This document shows, piece after piece, positions 49,364-61,897 of a stretch of DNA of 64,000 nucleotides. The notes under the pieces were generated by a model that ran no database searches, had not been told where the DNA came from, and saw nothing but the letters and a program-made list of their open reading frames with translations. Position 1 is the first letter of the stretch, and every line of letters starts with the position of its first letter. Made by a program: the position numbers and the translations under genes. The stretch covers positions 10,228,501 through 10,292,500 of the forward strand of contig NW_025062476.1 of the NCBI RefSeq assembly GCF_000002995.4. Reading direction: 5' to 3'. This DNA comes from Brugia malayi (taxonomy: Eukaryota; Nematoda; Chromadorea; Rhabditida; Onchocercidae).

Positions 49364-51927
49364 CATCGATTTGTTTTTTGATCAATAATTTCTGGATGCT
49401 ATCAACAAGTTTTATCATACTTTCATTTCGCATAAAATATTAAAACTTTTCATTTTTTGCAAGTTTCAGTAGGGTGAAAAATAATTTTATTATTAACGAA
49501 CTATTGATTTGAAAGTAAAAGGTATAGTCTAAAATGAGCAGGATTGTCTGGTCATTAACCCAAACTATCAAATGTAATGCTAATAAATTAGAGCAATTTA
49601 TTATAGTGAAATTAAATTTAGAAAATTTTTATCTCACTACATTTTGGTTTAATAAAATTTAACTTCTAAAGTAAAGTTAATCAATTAAAGGAAAATTAGA
49701 AATGTTAAGGAATTGAAAATTAATGGACAATCTAATAACCATTTTTGGTCATTTGATAGAAATTGAAATATGCATTAAAGACAGATTTATTCGATATTTT
49801 TCCTCACTGTTTGTCGTCAATAGCATCGAATTAGTTAAAATGAGATAAAAGTAGAAGAAAAAAAATAATAAAAGTTTAAACTTGTATTAGCCAAAATGAG
49901 AACAAGGATTTATCAATTTAGAAAATTACAATATGTGCAGAAATATTATACATATGTTATCAAAAATGATAACAAAGTTAAGAGAAGTGAGCCAGTATAC
50001 TATCCAGTCCATCAACTCATTTAATCATTGCTTATGTGATTAGAAAATAAAAGTAACATTAAATTCTTTTCCTTAACGAACAACAAAACAATTTAACGCA
50101 GTACTTGGCTCAATTGTCGCACGTACATCGTTATGTTATAATTGTTTGGTAAAAGGGAAAAATAAAATGAGACAAAAAAATGCATAATTTCAAGGTCAGT
50201 TCAGAAGCATCTGGTCACTTTAATAGTGCCCAGTCAGCCTGATCAACTAGCACATGAGTCCAAAGAAATATTTTTTTTTTCGCTACAAATAAATACTTTT
50301 ATTCTTAGGCTCAGCAAAAAAAACTTAATTTGAATAAACGCTAATGCAAAGAAGCTTAGATCGTTTCATTAGCTGCAATTACTTTAACTAATGAATTATT
50401 TTGTGTTATATTTAAAATATATTTCGTGGATTGATGAAATTCCCAGTTCCAATGACCAATCAAAAGGTCATTTATGCTCTTATGGTTGTTGGCTGTACTT
50501 GACCTTGCTTGAAGACAAGAATCCAATTCTAGCATTAAGTGTTTGTCTTCGAAAAAGAAAAATTATGTTTCAAAATAGATCATACATTGATCAAATTTCA
50601 GTTATTACTTACTCATTTTAACACTTAAACATTTATTCCAGGGTCTTAAAGAGAAAATTTAGAAGATGAAGTATAAGTGAAATTATTTCAGAATTAGCAT
50701 AATTTTAGGTTAAATTTAATCGATGGCATTTGCTGGATTCAGTTAAGATTCTTCTACTTTTATTCAAAGTATCACAATGAGGAAATAATTAAACGTCGTT
50801 TAATTTAACGCCTATTTGTTTAATGAAATGAGGTAATTATACAACGTACAAATAGTTGTGTATTTGATTGATCCATTAATAATCTCTGTTATTAATCTTT
50901 GCGTCATTATTACAAACATATCATTTTCATATTATTCCATAGCAGATATTTAATTAAACAAGTAAGCATTAAATTTAAAAAAAAGTTTTTCATTTATGGA
51001 CAAATTTTATAAAAATATATGGACGATTAAATTCTACAAAATGGAAATAAATTATTTTTGAGAAATGCAGCATGAAAATTATTCCTTAAATGAGATAATG
51101 GAGTTAACTACTAATTACTGTTTAATTGTGTTAGAAATAAAATCGAATATTATTAGCTTTAAAGCGCTATAATTTTGTCATTTTTAGTCTAATAACTTGT
51201 CTAATTGCCAGAATAATTGTTATAAAAGTTTGAAGTTAATGAAAGTATTGTTTGTATTATTAAGTAATTAAGTTTGCGTAGATTTAAATTGCAGAAATGA
51301 TGAATGTGATCCATACAATAACATAAATCATAAATTATAAGTGATAACTAATAACTTTACAGCATCCGATGCGTAAAATTTTAATAAAGTCTCATTAATG
51401 TGATAAAACAATAATGATGCTTACGTATCGAATACTATTTGATAATAATTTGTTATAAAATTTTAGAAACTTACAAGTGACAGATTTTTAAGGATAGATT
51501 GATTGGTTCAAATTCATTCAAAGTATTTATTAGCTCAAATTGTCGCAATCATAGTTTATTTTCAGCGTTTGATGATATCAGTAATTTTTCATGAGAACAA
51601 CCTTTTCTACCATCTAAATATTTGAAGATTGATTTTTCATTTGTTAATTGATACGTTGATGAATCAACTTTTGTCTTCACTTTTTCAAATATCTCATTTC
51701 ACAATATTTTTTGACACTACCAATAATCGATATGGCCACTTTCCGCCATTATAATCTGTTACTGTTACGAACTTCGGCTTCTGGAAATTAAAAAAGTTGG
51801 TGAAAAGGCCATTAGTTCACTTATAAATTTAATGATTGAAATGATTTCTTCAGTCGAAAAAAGACTGAAATATTCATTGCGCATATGAGATGACAATAAT
51901 CGGAGCGCAAATGACGAATGTTAATCC
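49364..51927. other. Intergenic region downstream of the kinase
   Basis: This 2.6-kb AT-rich stretch holds no exon chain I can support. The plus ORF at 50391-50621 lacks domain features and splice context. A perfect 7-bp-arm hairpin (TTCAGTC/GACTGAA) lies near 51850-51872. Confidence 0.5.
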
Positions 51928-52122
51928 ATGTTGTTATTATCTTACATTCCATTTTATTTTTTGCTTTCATCTTCTACAATTGAAACTTTTCACCGTTTAT
52001 TTTTTAGCAATCTGTTAGAAAAGCTTTCAATAATTGAAGCAATTATGGATGAAAGTCATTGTCCTTTGTGCGAAATGAATGATTTATTAATTATGCAAAT
52101 GACTTTAAAAAAAATACTTTAA
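51928..52122 (+). CDS. Candidate small secreted protein (64 aa), unrecognised
   Basis: A single open frame of 64 codons begins with a hydrophobic segment (residues 1-15, LLLSYIPFYFLL) that could be a signal peptide, followed by a helical stretch and a C-P-L-C-E motif at residues 45-49. The Cys-x-x-Cys-Glu spacing is reminiscent of the start of saposin-like domains, but the remaining cysteines are absent, so the domain would be truncated. A T-rich acceptor (TTTATTTTTTAG) lies inside the frame, so the second half could instead be a terminal exon of an unseen transcript. There is no neighbouring exon to support either reading, and chance is a serious alternative. Confidence 0.25.
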   Translation: MLLLSYIPFYFLLSSSTIETFHRLFFSNLLEKLSIIEAIMDESHCPLCEMNDLLIMQMTLKKIL

Positions 52123-52878
52123 GCCTAATTATTCATTAGTTTTCGCCATATTTAATTTTCTTGTTGCAAAAGCAAATAGTTCATCTCAATTCTTAAATTA
52201 AATGATAAAGTTTTACAGAAAATATTGATTTAAATGATTAGCTAACCAAAGACTAATTGTAAATACAATATTATTAATTCCTGATGATGACAATACCGCT
52301 TAATGATATGAGGTCAACTTCTAAAATATAATGTTTGTGTTTATTTCTCCTCATTCACCCTTTGGTTCAAATTATGAGATGACAATTGTTGACTGCAAAA
52401 AATGAAGAATATTGCAAAAATATGGCTGAATTGGTGTAAAATTAGAGTGGATAAGTCAACAGAATAATATTACCTCTTCACCTGTTTACCTTCATCAACA
52501 ATTCTTTTCAAGATGAAGCGCACTTTGCTAAGATTATTTGATACTATTAACTTCCCTCTCATCAGCTACCTCTATAACTTTTCTCTATTCTCATTTTATA
52601 CTCACTTATCTACTTCCAAATATTTTTAACATTTGATTAATGATGTTTTAATTAATTTAACTGGAATAAAACTGGTAATAGAGACACGAAAATGAGATAA
52701 ATCCATTTTTATCTTAAGTATATGACATTTCATCTACTTTAAACTTAAAATTATATAGTTTAATTATATGCATGCAATTAGCATGTAATTCTAATATCAT
52801 ACTATCATTATCAATGCAAAACAGTTAGATTTGTTTCATTCCTTCGATTCTATTTATTTACTTTACATCCTCACTTAC
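52123..52878. other. Intergenic or intronic stretch below a candidate minus-strand exon
   Basis: AT-rich, no firm gene. A minus-strand segment at about 52487-52525 looks exon-like (acceptor ATCTTAG, open frame, GTAAAC donor), but its entry phase does not match the donor of the candidate exon at 52879-53016. Confidence 0.35.
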
Positions 52879-53274
52879 TACATCTAGGAAACAGTATTAA
52901 TTCCAACTCAGACAAATTTCGGATTTCATTAAAATACAGTTGGATAGTTTGGTTTCCTTGATTCATACGGGAACTAATTGAAAACATCATCCGTTTTTCA
53001 TCTGTCAGAGTTAGTGCTGAAGAAAGATATAGTATTAGCCTTATCTTTAGTACCATAAGTGATATCAAACAATTGACCTGCTTAATGGACTAGTAAATTC
53101 AGCCTTTATGCTCAAGAATAATTGTTAAACTGTAGTTTCTTCCTCCAAAGAATAACAAATTGCCAAAAAAAGAATCAGAAAAAAAAATCCGATATCTGGG
53201 AGGGAACAACACATCCATTTACGGTTAATGACATTTTCCATCAAACCGGTCCCCCGCATCATTCCTTCCCGCAT
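52879..53274 (-). CDS. Candidate two-exon fragment of an unrecognised minus-strand gene
   Basis: Two segments fit as exons: 53223-53274 (an in-frame ATG at 53274, donor GTAAAT) and 52879-53016 (acceptor TTTCTTCAG, consensus donor GTAAGT). They join in phase 1 to give about 63 residues with ordinary mixed composition, including TDEKRMMF and NEIRNLSELELILF. The GC content is higher than the surroundings, especially at 53220-53400. The first segment stays open upstream of the ATG, so the true start may be further to the right. The consensus donor implies more exons to the left, but I could not find one in the right phase. No family is recognised. It could be a real small gene or a chance pairing. 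Confidence 0.33.
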
Positions 53275-55885
53275 TCCACCGTACTGTTTTCTGCTGTCCT
53301 TACGATCTTGTTTATTTATATTTGCGACATACCTGTGTGCCTGTCGCTTGCGCCACTCTCTGCTATTTTCTCTTTCTGCTTTGTAAAACAAAAATGCCAA
53401 TAAAAAACAAAAAAACAAAATGATAATTTTGTTGAAGTTATGTCTTTTTTTCTTTTCATTTGTTTTAATGTCATTTTACAATCAACAAAATGTTTATACC
53501 TGCATGTATACTTTTCTTGTTGTTAATTGATTTTCACCATTTATGCTTTAATGAATATTTAATTAGCAATGGCGTTACACGTATTTAGCGTAAATGATGT
53601 ATGCCTATATACATCTGTGCAGATCCGACCGAATTTTAATGCGTTGTATTTGTGAGTTTGTCTTTCCTCAGTTTACTTATTTACATAAGTTTTTTCCATT
53701 ACAATTAATTAATCTATAAATAATAATGTATCGAAGAACATCCATTAGTATTCATTTATTAATTTTTTTCACTCAATATTCTCTCTTTTCCTCTCTCTCT
53801 TCCTTTGATGTGAATTTCATTTAAAATGAGTGACATTTGTAGCTTTTTAAGCAAAATATTTTTTGTTGTTATTTAATTAATTAACTTTTCTTCACAAAAT
53901 AATTAAATTTCCTGCAATATATCTTATCAGCTTATCAGCCTCTTATCAGTCATTTTTTTTCTTTTTTGATAAGGATTTATCTGAAATGAGAATGTGGAAT
54001 GGTTTACTGAGAAGAGAGAGTGTGCTAAATGGTGCTTGTATGGTTAAAATGTGAACGTACGATAAAGACAAATTAAGGATATTAGAAAGGTAAAAGAAAG
54101 GTCAAAGGATTGATTTTTAAAATAATTTATTGGCAGATGAATTTGAAATCAATGATATACTGAAACAGCAGCGAATAAATAAAATTTATTAAAGTTAATA
54201 TAATTAGAATTTCAGCTCAGCTAGGAATAAATTTGATAGTTGAATGGAAAATTTGCGGTCAATCATAGCGAATTATTGAATAGGTAGAAAATTCCGTCCC
54301 TTCAAAGTTCACTCTTTGATGTTTTCTTTCTTTCTTCACCTTTTTTTTTCAAATAGAATCTGCTCAAACAAGGAAATTCATTTGACAAAAATTGATTGAA
54401 TTGACGCAGCTATTTTCAACATAAAGCATAAATAACATTTCATTTTCTCTTTTCAAATATTCTAAAAAAAGAAATAAATTTCAACATTTAATTATTTTTT
54501 TTATTAAATTTTTTTTTGGAAATTAAATTTTCCTTATTTTTTTTAAATATTAAATTTTTTTTAGCATTAAATTTTAAAAAACGATATTAATTGCATTCAT
54601 ATCGTGAAATGAAGAAATCGCAAAGTATTCTTAGCATATGATTAGCTTTCAAATTTTTTTCATCAAATTACTCTTTACTTAATGCAAATCAATTTTCTTG
54701 CGCAGTGACTGTTTAAAGTTATACTTACTTACTTATGTTTACGTCACCTGAACACTAATTAATTAGTAGTGCAAAAAAATTTCAACTGTCTAAGATATAT
54801 CATAGGTAAGTTTACTATTCGGATGAAATATGATCTTAATTAATGAATTAAATGATTGAAATGATGAATGAAATTGATAAGTGCTTTCAAATGTCCTTCG
54901 CAGTACAAAATTGAATGAAAACCTTCGCAAGTAATATATACATTCTCTACTGAACAATTACTCTTTTGATGATTTAAATTACTGTGTCAAATGCTGCGTA
55001 TTACTACGTCAAATTCTACGTACTTTCATGATTAAGAAATTATTTCTATAATACAATTTAATGCTTCAAACTTGACGTACAACAAAAAATGTATGCTAGT
55101 TTTTGGATCTTAACTAACTGATATTTTGAGTTATTTAATATAGCATTATTATTTTATCTTGTATAAATGATTTTGTTAATAAATTATTATTAATTTGACA
55201 TACAAATTATAAATACAAGAATTAACAAAAATATTAAAATTAACTTTATCTATGCCATTAATATTGTCTACCACTTGTCCGTCCTTTCATTTTTTGCTGT
55301 TATAATTGAGTGAAAAATTAATTGGTTGGTTAAATTTTACTGTTTAGTAATCAATTAAATAATTACATGACATATTATTCATCGCGAAACACAAACAAAA
55401 TATTTCAATGAAAAAAGAACGAAAATTTTAATCCGAAAATTTTTCATTTCTACTGAGATTTTAATTAGATCTCTATTGCATTCTTCTCATTTTGCTGTCA
55501 ACCTCCTCCCTTTTCTCATTTCATTTTTCCTTTTTTACTCGAAAGAATTTTAAAACTTAAAATCTTAGAGATTTTATCGTAATTTTTGTTTATTTTTTTC
55601 AACTATTAATCAAATTACAAAAACTATTATTAATGAGAGTAAAAATTAAGGACAATTGAATGATTTGAAAATAGTGGAATGAATAACTGGTTATTTTCAA
55701 TCATTTACACGTAAATCTGGAAAGGCTTGAATTTCAATTAACAATCTCATAAACAAGCGATAATACACAGGGAATTAAATACGAGTAGAGTTACTTTTGA
55801 ATAAATGGAACTAATAGCTAGAAATTATTTCTGATATAAATTAAATTTAAATTTTATTCCAGTTTACAAAAAATTGCAGATAAAT
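53275..55885. other. Intergenic region upstream of the four-TM gene
   Basis: The first 150 bases are GC-richer and open in both directions (overlapping ORFs 53122-53403 + and 53125-53418 -), which may include upstream sequence of the minus-strand candidate. The rest is AT-rich, with T-tracts near 54330-54350 and 54490-54560 and a TACGTCA/TACGT pair at 54993-55024. No further exon is supported. Confidence 0.45.
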
Positions 55886-58800
55886 ATGGAGGAGACGGAC
55901 AAATCATCTTCAGCTTCAGCATCATCTCGTTCAATTCCTGCATATCATCGAGGAAATGGTACATTACGTGGTGGTGGTGTACAGAAACTATACCATACCG
56001 GACCGGTTAGCTCCAAATTTTATTTATTAATTCATTTTTTTAAAAAGTTCTTTCGATTTTTTTTTTTAGTAATACAAATTGGAACTTTAAAAATTTAAGT
56101 AAATAAGGCATATTTTCAGACATTCAAAGCATATAAACGAAAATTGGATCATCGATTGGGATACTGCACTGTTGGCTGCCTGATCACAGTTGCTGTCGTG
56201 TTGACAATCTTCGGTTTATTTCATGAAATGGCACATCAAGAATTAACGCAATATATTGAATCGATACGTGAAATGATCATGAATTCAATACCTTCTAGAA
56301 CACTACCAAGTACGACTACTGTTGCTGATTTATCAGAAATTACTTCTACCAACGATGACGAAATCTTACTTAATGATGATTGGTTAGATGGTAAATTCAG
56401 CTAAATTTTAATTTTCTAAATATTTAAACACAAACATTTTTTGTGAAAAATTTTCGAAATTTCACGAAAAATGCTTACAAATTATTTTTAATTGTTATAA
56501 TAAAAAATAAAAAAGAAAACTCTTTTCTATTTTTTTCAGTCTTTGTTTATAGCATTCAGATATGTTATCATTTTTTAGCATTTTAATTTGATTTAATCTG
56601 AAATGAAATAATTCGAAATATTCTAGCATTAGTGTGCATCTTATACAGATGTTCGATCTATGATATTGTTTTTCTATGAGAATATATGAGATAATTGATG
56701 AAAAAAGATCGGCGAAAATAGAAAAATTGTACAGATTAAATGATAAACTGATAATTGAGTTATCACTTAGCTATAATTTGACTATATTATTCCACTATTA
56801 GTTTTAATTTTCTAGTCAAACCAGTGAAGTTTCTTTTTTCTTTAAGAAACTTTATTTGATAATGAAACAGCATTGCCGATGGAAATTGTGATGGAAATGG
56901 CGAAGTTAGAGGAACAAGAAGTTAAACTAGAAGAGGACAATGTACCGGATGAGAAGATGCTAAGCATTCCGTACAAGGAACCGGAAACTTGCTTTGGTTC
57001 TAAAGATGTGAATAAGGAAAAATGTTTAACAGTTACCGAACTTGACGAATATCACAATGTATTACTTAAAGTATGTCATATATTTTATTAGTTTTTAATA
57101 TTTCATAATTCATCAATGTTTGGAGTTATAGTCGAGCAAATTGATAAGGATGAATTCATTGATGAATTTCTGAATCAAATTCTTTCTCAATCAATTATTT
57201 AAATTTATTTTATTGAAAATAACCAATTAAATTTGATGCTTCTTTCTATTACTTTTGTTTTCTCAAATAACGAAAGATATTTCTATTATTTTCAAAAAAT
57301 TTTTATAGTCATTAATTTATGTAATAAAAGTTCTATCAGTTATCGATTGAGCATTGAAATACGTTGATCATATAATTGCACCAACAAAGTATTCCGTTAA
57401 GAATAATTCATTTAGGTCTTTTCCAATTAATGAAATTAATTTCAGTCACATATAGCTCTGTGGAATTTAATTACTGTCAATATTATTGTTGCAATATTCC
57501 TTTCACCAATCACATTTATGTTCAATTCCGAAATTATCAAAAATCAGTATTACAAATTATTTTATCGTGTAAGTACTCATTTAATTAACAATTAATTATC
57601 TTTACCTAATTATTAATTAAATTATATTTGTTTTATAATAATAAAATAAATAGAATTTTTCATAATTCAGATTATCAATTATCAATCGTTGGAATTTGTT
57701 CCATAAGGTAAAATTAACCATTTAATAACGATATACAATGAAAAAAAAAAATGTCAAGTTGAAATTTATGGATTAAAAAAAAAATTTATAAGTAAATATG
57801 AATTATTGAAACTTTAAATGGAAACAATTTACTTTGTTACATTTAAATCTAAGCAAATAGTTAATCAAAATAGAATTTGTATCTACAACTTACTTTCATG
57901 ATATGAAAATTATTTATATTTCAATTTTTTTGCTCTTCCACAAAACTTTATTCATTTCAGATTGTTCTACTCTTGGCGCTATTTTTTATGGCTATACAAT
58001 TAATTATACTAATTAATCCATTACTGTACAGTTCGTTCATGTACCCTACTATCGTTGACAAACTTTTTGTTGAAAAACTTCCACGGTTAATGCTTTCAGT
58101 GAAATTAAGAAAGGAATAACAGCATATTATTGCTTAAGTTTCAAAATATTATTGCTTAAAAAGTTGTACCAATATTTCCGGATTTGTTTTTTTCCGATAA
58201 ATTCTGGAATTGCTTAAAACATGCGAAATCTTTTTACTTTCATATTTCAAATTAATGATCAGCTTTCAAATAAATAGATAGCAAATCAATTCTTTTTATT
58301 ATCGGGAATTAGGAAAAGAAAAACATTTTGGTATAATATAAAATTGGGAAAAAAAGAAATAAATTTGAATTAATTTTAAAATAGCTTCCAAAATTACTGA
58401 TTTAATTTAGGGAGAAGAAACTGATTAACCAAGTGGAGTTTCGATTTGCTTGTCAATTTGATTATATTAGCCAGTTGGTAGAACTTAATTTACAGGTAAT
58501 CAAGTACTTTTTTTTACATCATGAAATGAATCAATCGATACAAAGTATTATATTCAAATTTATTCTCATTTCTTCAAATATACCTCTTTTAAATTTGACA
58601 CAAACTGTTTTATTCTATTTAATATATTTCAACTAAAATATTTCTAAACATGTCAGTGATTATTTCAGAAGCCATGCATTCCTCGGATCAAGAATGTCCT
58701 ATTGTTACCGTATGCAGTAGTGTTATTGATCATTATTGATTTGTTACCATTTCTATTCATATTTTTCACCTATGCTTGGGATAGATGGCTTAAAGATTCG

Positions 58801-59222
58801 TTCCTTTGCAGTATCGCTAGGAGTCGCATCGAATTAAATAATCAGCGAAGGTAAATGCTATTATTCTATGCTAAGTTGGCTGTGTTACCTGTTGAAAGAT
58901 GGGTTGAGTTAGGCTTTGTTGAATAAAAGTAAAATTTAGATTATTATTTTACAATATTATCTTTTTTTTTTGGTACAACAAAAGGAGCATAGGTCAGTGA
59001 TAGATTTAACAGTAATTGTTGCTTCTTCTGTTACTTTCTTTTGAATTCAACCTTTAACATTATCCATAAGCCGTTTTGTTCATTTTTACTTCAATTATAA
59101 ATTTAACTTTTATTTGATATTTTAAAAATGTTAAAAATTCATCACACTTTTTCATATTTTATAGACCGCAATCACGTGAGGATATTTTGAAGAAAACAAT
59201 GGAAGAACCACATTATTTGTGA
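55886..59222 (+). CDS. Four-transmembrane protein of no recognised family, complete, eight exons
   Basis: Exons are 55886-56005, 56120-56390, 56847-57070, 57446-57568, 57961-58085, 58411-58495, 58669-58850 and 59165-59222 (TGA at 59220), all joining in phase to 395 aa. Residues 1-40 are Ser/Gly-rich and hydrophilic. Hydrophobic segments lie at about 55-77, 208-232, 247-270 and 326-352. Between the first and second is an acidic loop of about 130 residues with a closely spaced Cys pair (CFGSKDVNKEKC). The tail (about 353-395) is basic, then ends PHYL. There is no N-terminal signal peptide, so it is a multipass membrane protein of unknown compartment. An AG acceptor (TTTATTCCAG, ending about 55861) lies just upstream of the ATG and may be a spliced-leader site. 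The start at 55886 is the first ATG after it. I do not recognise the family. Reading through the fifth donor gives a stop after 11 extra codons. Confidence 0.9.
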
Positions 59223-60265
59223 TATTTCAAAATATTTTAAAAAATTTCAGACAAAATCATTTGAATTTTCTCTATGCTTTCAATTTTCTTAACATTATTT
59301 TCTATTTTCGATTGTAAACGGTTTATAAACTATGACACACTGATACTTATATTTCTTTTTGTGTTCAAAGATTTCCAATCAATTTCGATTCTTTTTGATG
59401 CTTTTACACTTTATGAATGCTTTTTGCTGAATAATCACCAACATTTGATATGAGATAAAGACCATTTTTCTTTATCACTGATTAAAAATAGGATTTCATA
59501 GTTAGAGGATTTCTCATTTTAAATTATCCTTATTCAAACAATTGAAGTTGAATACTTTCAAGATTAATTCAAATCAATTTTATAAATTGTAAAGCTGCTA
59601 TATTACAAATATAAATTTCAAAAATTAATTAACTCATTTAAAATTACAAAAAAAAAAACTTTAAAATAGCTATCGAAGAGGATATTTTGAATGGATCATT
59701 TATAAATATAATCAAAAAAAAAAAAAGTGAAAGCTGATTGAAAACGAAAACTGTTTGAATTAAATTCAATTTTGATAAATAATCAGGAAGAAAATGTTAT
59801 CACATTAAAATTTGGTAAAGGTTAAAACAAACTGCTTATTATTTCTTCCTTTCAAGGTCATATTATCATCATTTTCTGCCATTGTTTCTATCAATTCCGG
59901 AATAGAAACCGGCTTTCAATTACCGGTTTCTTTCAGTAAAATATATTCAGAGTACTTTCTTTCATTTTTCACATTTAAATTAATTGTTTCAGTTTTCGAA
60001 TTCAGTTGATTATATTACGCCATTACAGTCTAACCTTAATAGGTTCTTTTTTCATAAATCTCGAAATTAACAAATATTGATTTAATTTCACTCTAACAGC
60101 AACTATTTCATTCTCCTAAAGCTATCATTTTTATTTTTTGTTCCTCGAAATGTCATTCATATAAATATTATCAGTCACAAAGCCTTTGCTGATGAACTGT
60201 TATCATTTATTTCAAAATGTTCATCAATTCAACGAACTATCAATTTCTTTTTCTTTTCCTATAAG

Positions 60266-60306
60266 TAAATAAAATAAATAGCACTGAGTGCTATTTATTT
60301 TATTTA
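60266..60306. repeat. Perfect palindrome, 20-bp arms, 1-nt spacer
   Basis: The left arm, 60266-60285, ends AAATAGCACT. The right arm, 60287-60306, starts AGTGCTATTT and is its exact reverse complement, with G at 60286 between them. It lies between two convergent genes, so a transcript from either strand would fold into a long hairpin. Confidence 0.95.
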
Positions 60307-61250
60307 TGTTATCACATGTCAGTATCAAACAATTTTTTGATAAATGCCAAAAAATAATTAATTTTCCTTTTATTTTGCTAAATAAATTTTTGGAAGCATT
60401 ATTTGTATTAATTGTTTTTATTTAAATTATTCTATATTAATAATGAAAACTTTCAAATTTTTAAATGAGATCAAATGTGTCTAATTGATTTAATATTTAT
60501 TATGCTGTGTGATCATCAGATCTATCCAATTATCCAATTCTGCATAAAACAGATTGTTGATCTGTTAAAGTAATAAAATACACAAAGTTGCAGTATCAAA
60601 TCAGAGGTCAAAAAATTTACTGATATTTAACAATTACTTTCGTTATTTCAATTGCAAAAAAAGATTCATTCACAAATAATAATCTTAATCTTTTGACGAA
60701 ACCTTTTTTTTCGATTCTTTTTTTTTTTTTAGATTTAAATCATTCATAAGTACAAGAATTAATTTATGTTACTTCTTCATTTTTTTGATGGTTTGCAAAT
60801 TAGAGAAATAAGTAAAAATTAATTAGTTGAGCATTGAGATGACATTTATGTGTCATCACGTGCTTTTGTACCATTCTCGTCATTCACCAACTCACATTTT
60901 TACCTTATTTGATTGTTCAGAAGGTTCACAGATATTCCTTTCAAAAATTGCGGTAATTATGGAACAAAATTGAATGTTTCAATTTTCTCAAATATATAAA
61001 TGCCATGCTGTCATGAAAATTAAATAAAATACATATGAAACAATAAGAATTCCTTAAAAGTTATTCCGAAACAAAAGAACAGAAATTTTGACAGATGAAA
61101 ATAGAAATTTGATAAAATATGTTATTTTCAAGAGGGAGTGTGAGATGCTATTTTGGAGTGCTCTTGCTGATTGCATTTAGCACTTAGAACTAACGTTTCA
61201 AACAATGAAATTGATAGATTAGCGGTGCAAGAAGCAATGCAACGTACGCT

Positions 61251-61276
61251 GCAGTAACAATGAGATTTGTTACTGC
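61251..61276. repeat. Hairpin: 10-bp perfect stem, 6-nt loop
   Basis: GCAGTAACAA and TTGTTACTGC flank TGAGAT. It is in the convergent intergenic region, about 0.6 kb past the thioesterase stop. Confidence 0.85.
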
Positions 61277-61897
61277 TTGAAACTGAAAAAGAAACAACAA
61301 AAATCGGAACATTTGATTTATTTCGATTTAATATATGTTTGAACTGAAAATTTGTTTCCATCAGAACTAATACATCAAATGTGCGTTCCCGAGTACTGAA
61401 ACTTTCGTAGGCATATCATAAACAATCCTTTGAAGAAAAGTAGATGAGTAATGCAAAACAAGTCGATGAATCCAAAATTTCCGGACTACGTTTTGTATTT
61501 TTTCAGAAAAAAATATTGTGTATTATCAATATTTTAATTTAATAGTTAAAACATTGATTTTCAAATCACAGTGTAATTAAAACATTTTTGAATGCCGCAG
61601 TTGAAATAAAGATTGAAAGTTTAAATTTAAAAAGAAATTTGAACTTTAGAGAAGCGGTGAACGGTGAAATTTTGGTTCCCTAAATTGTACTTTAAAAAGG
61701 AAATTGAAATAAAAAGAGTTAAATTAAATGAATTGCAATTGTTACTACTTTCAAATCTCAAAATTACTCTTTTTTCATTGATAACTTCTTGAGAATAAAT
61801 TAATTTACTCCAAATCCTCTATAAACATACAATATATATAATTCCATCACGTTGACAAGTTTGAGACAATTGGATATTTACTGTGAAAGTAAAATCA

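Larger units (their letters stand above)
59223..61897. other. Convergent intergenic region between the four-TM gene and the thioesterase
   Basis: Both flanking genes end here, so it carries their 3' UTRs. It holds a perfect 20-bp-arm palindrome (60266-60306) and a 10-bp-stem hairpin (61251-61276). ORFs at 59812-60009 (+) and 61128-61361 (-) have no supporting features. I saw no clear canonical AATAAA at a convincing distance from either stop. Confidence 0.5.

Noticed and set aside
50391..50621. Plus-strand 76-codon ORF downstream of the kinase
   Set aside because: No recognisable domain or splice signals; isolated.
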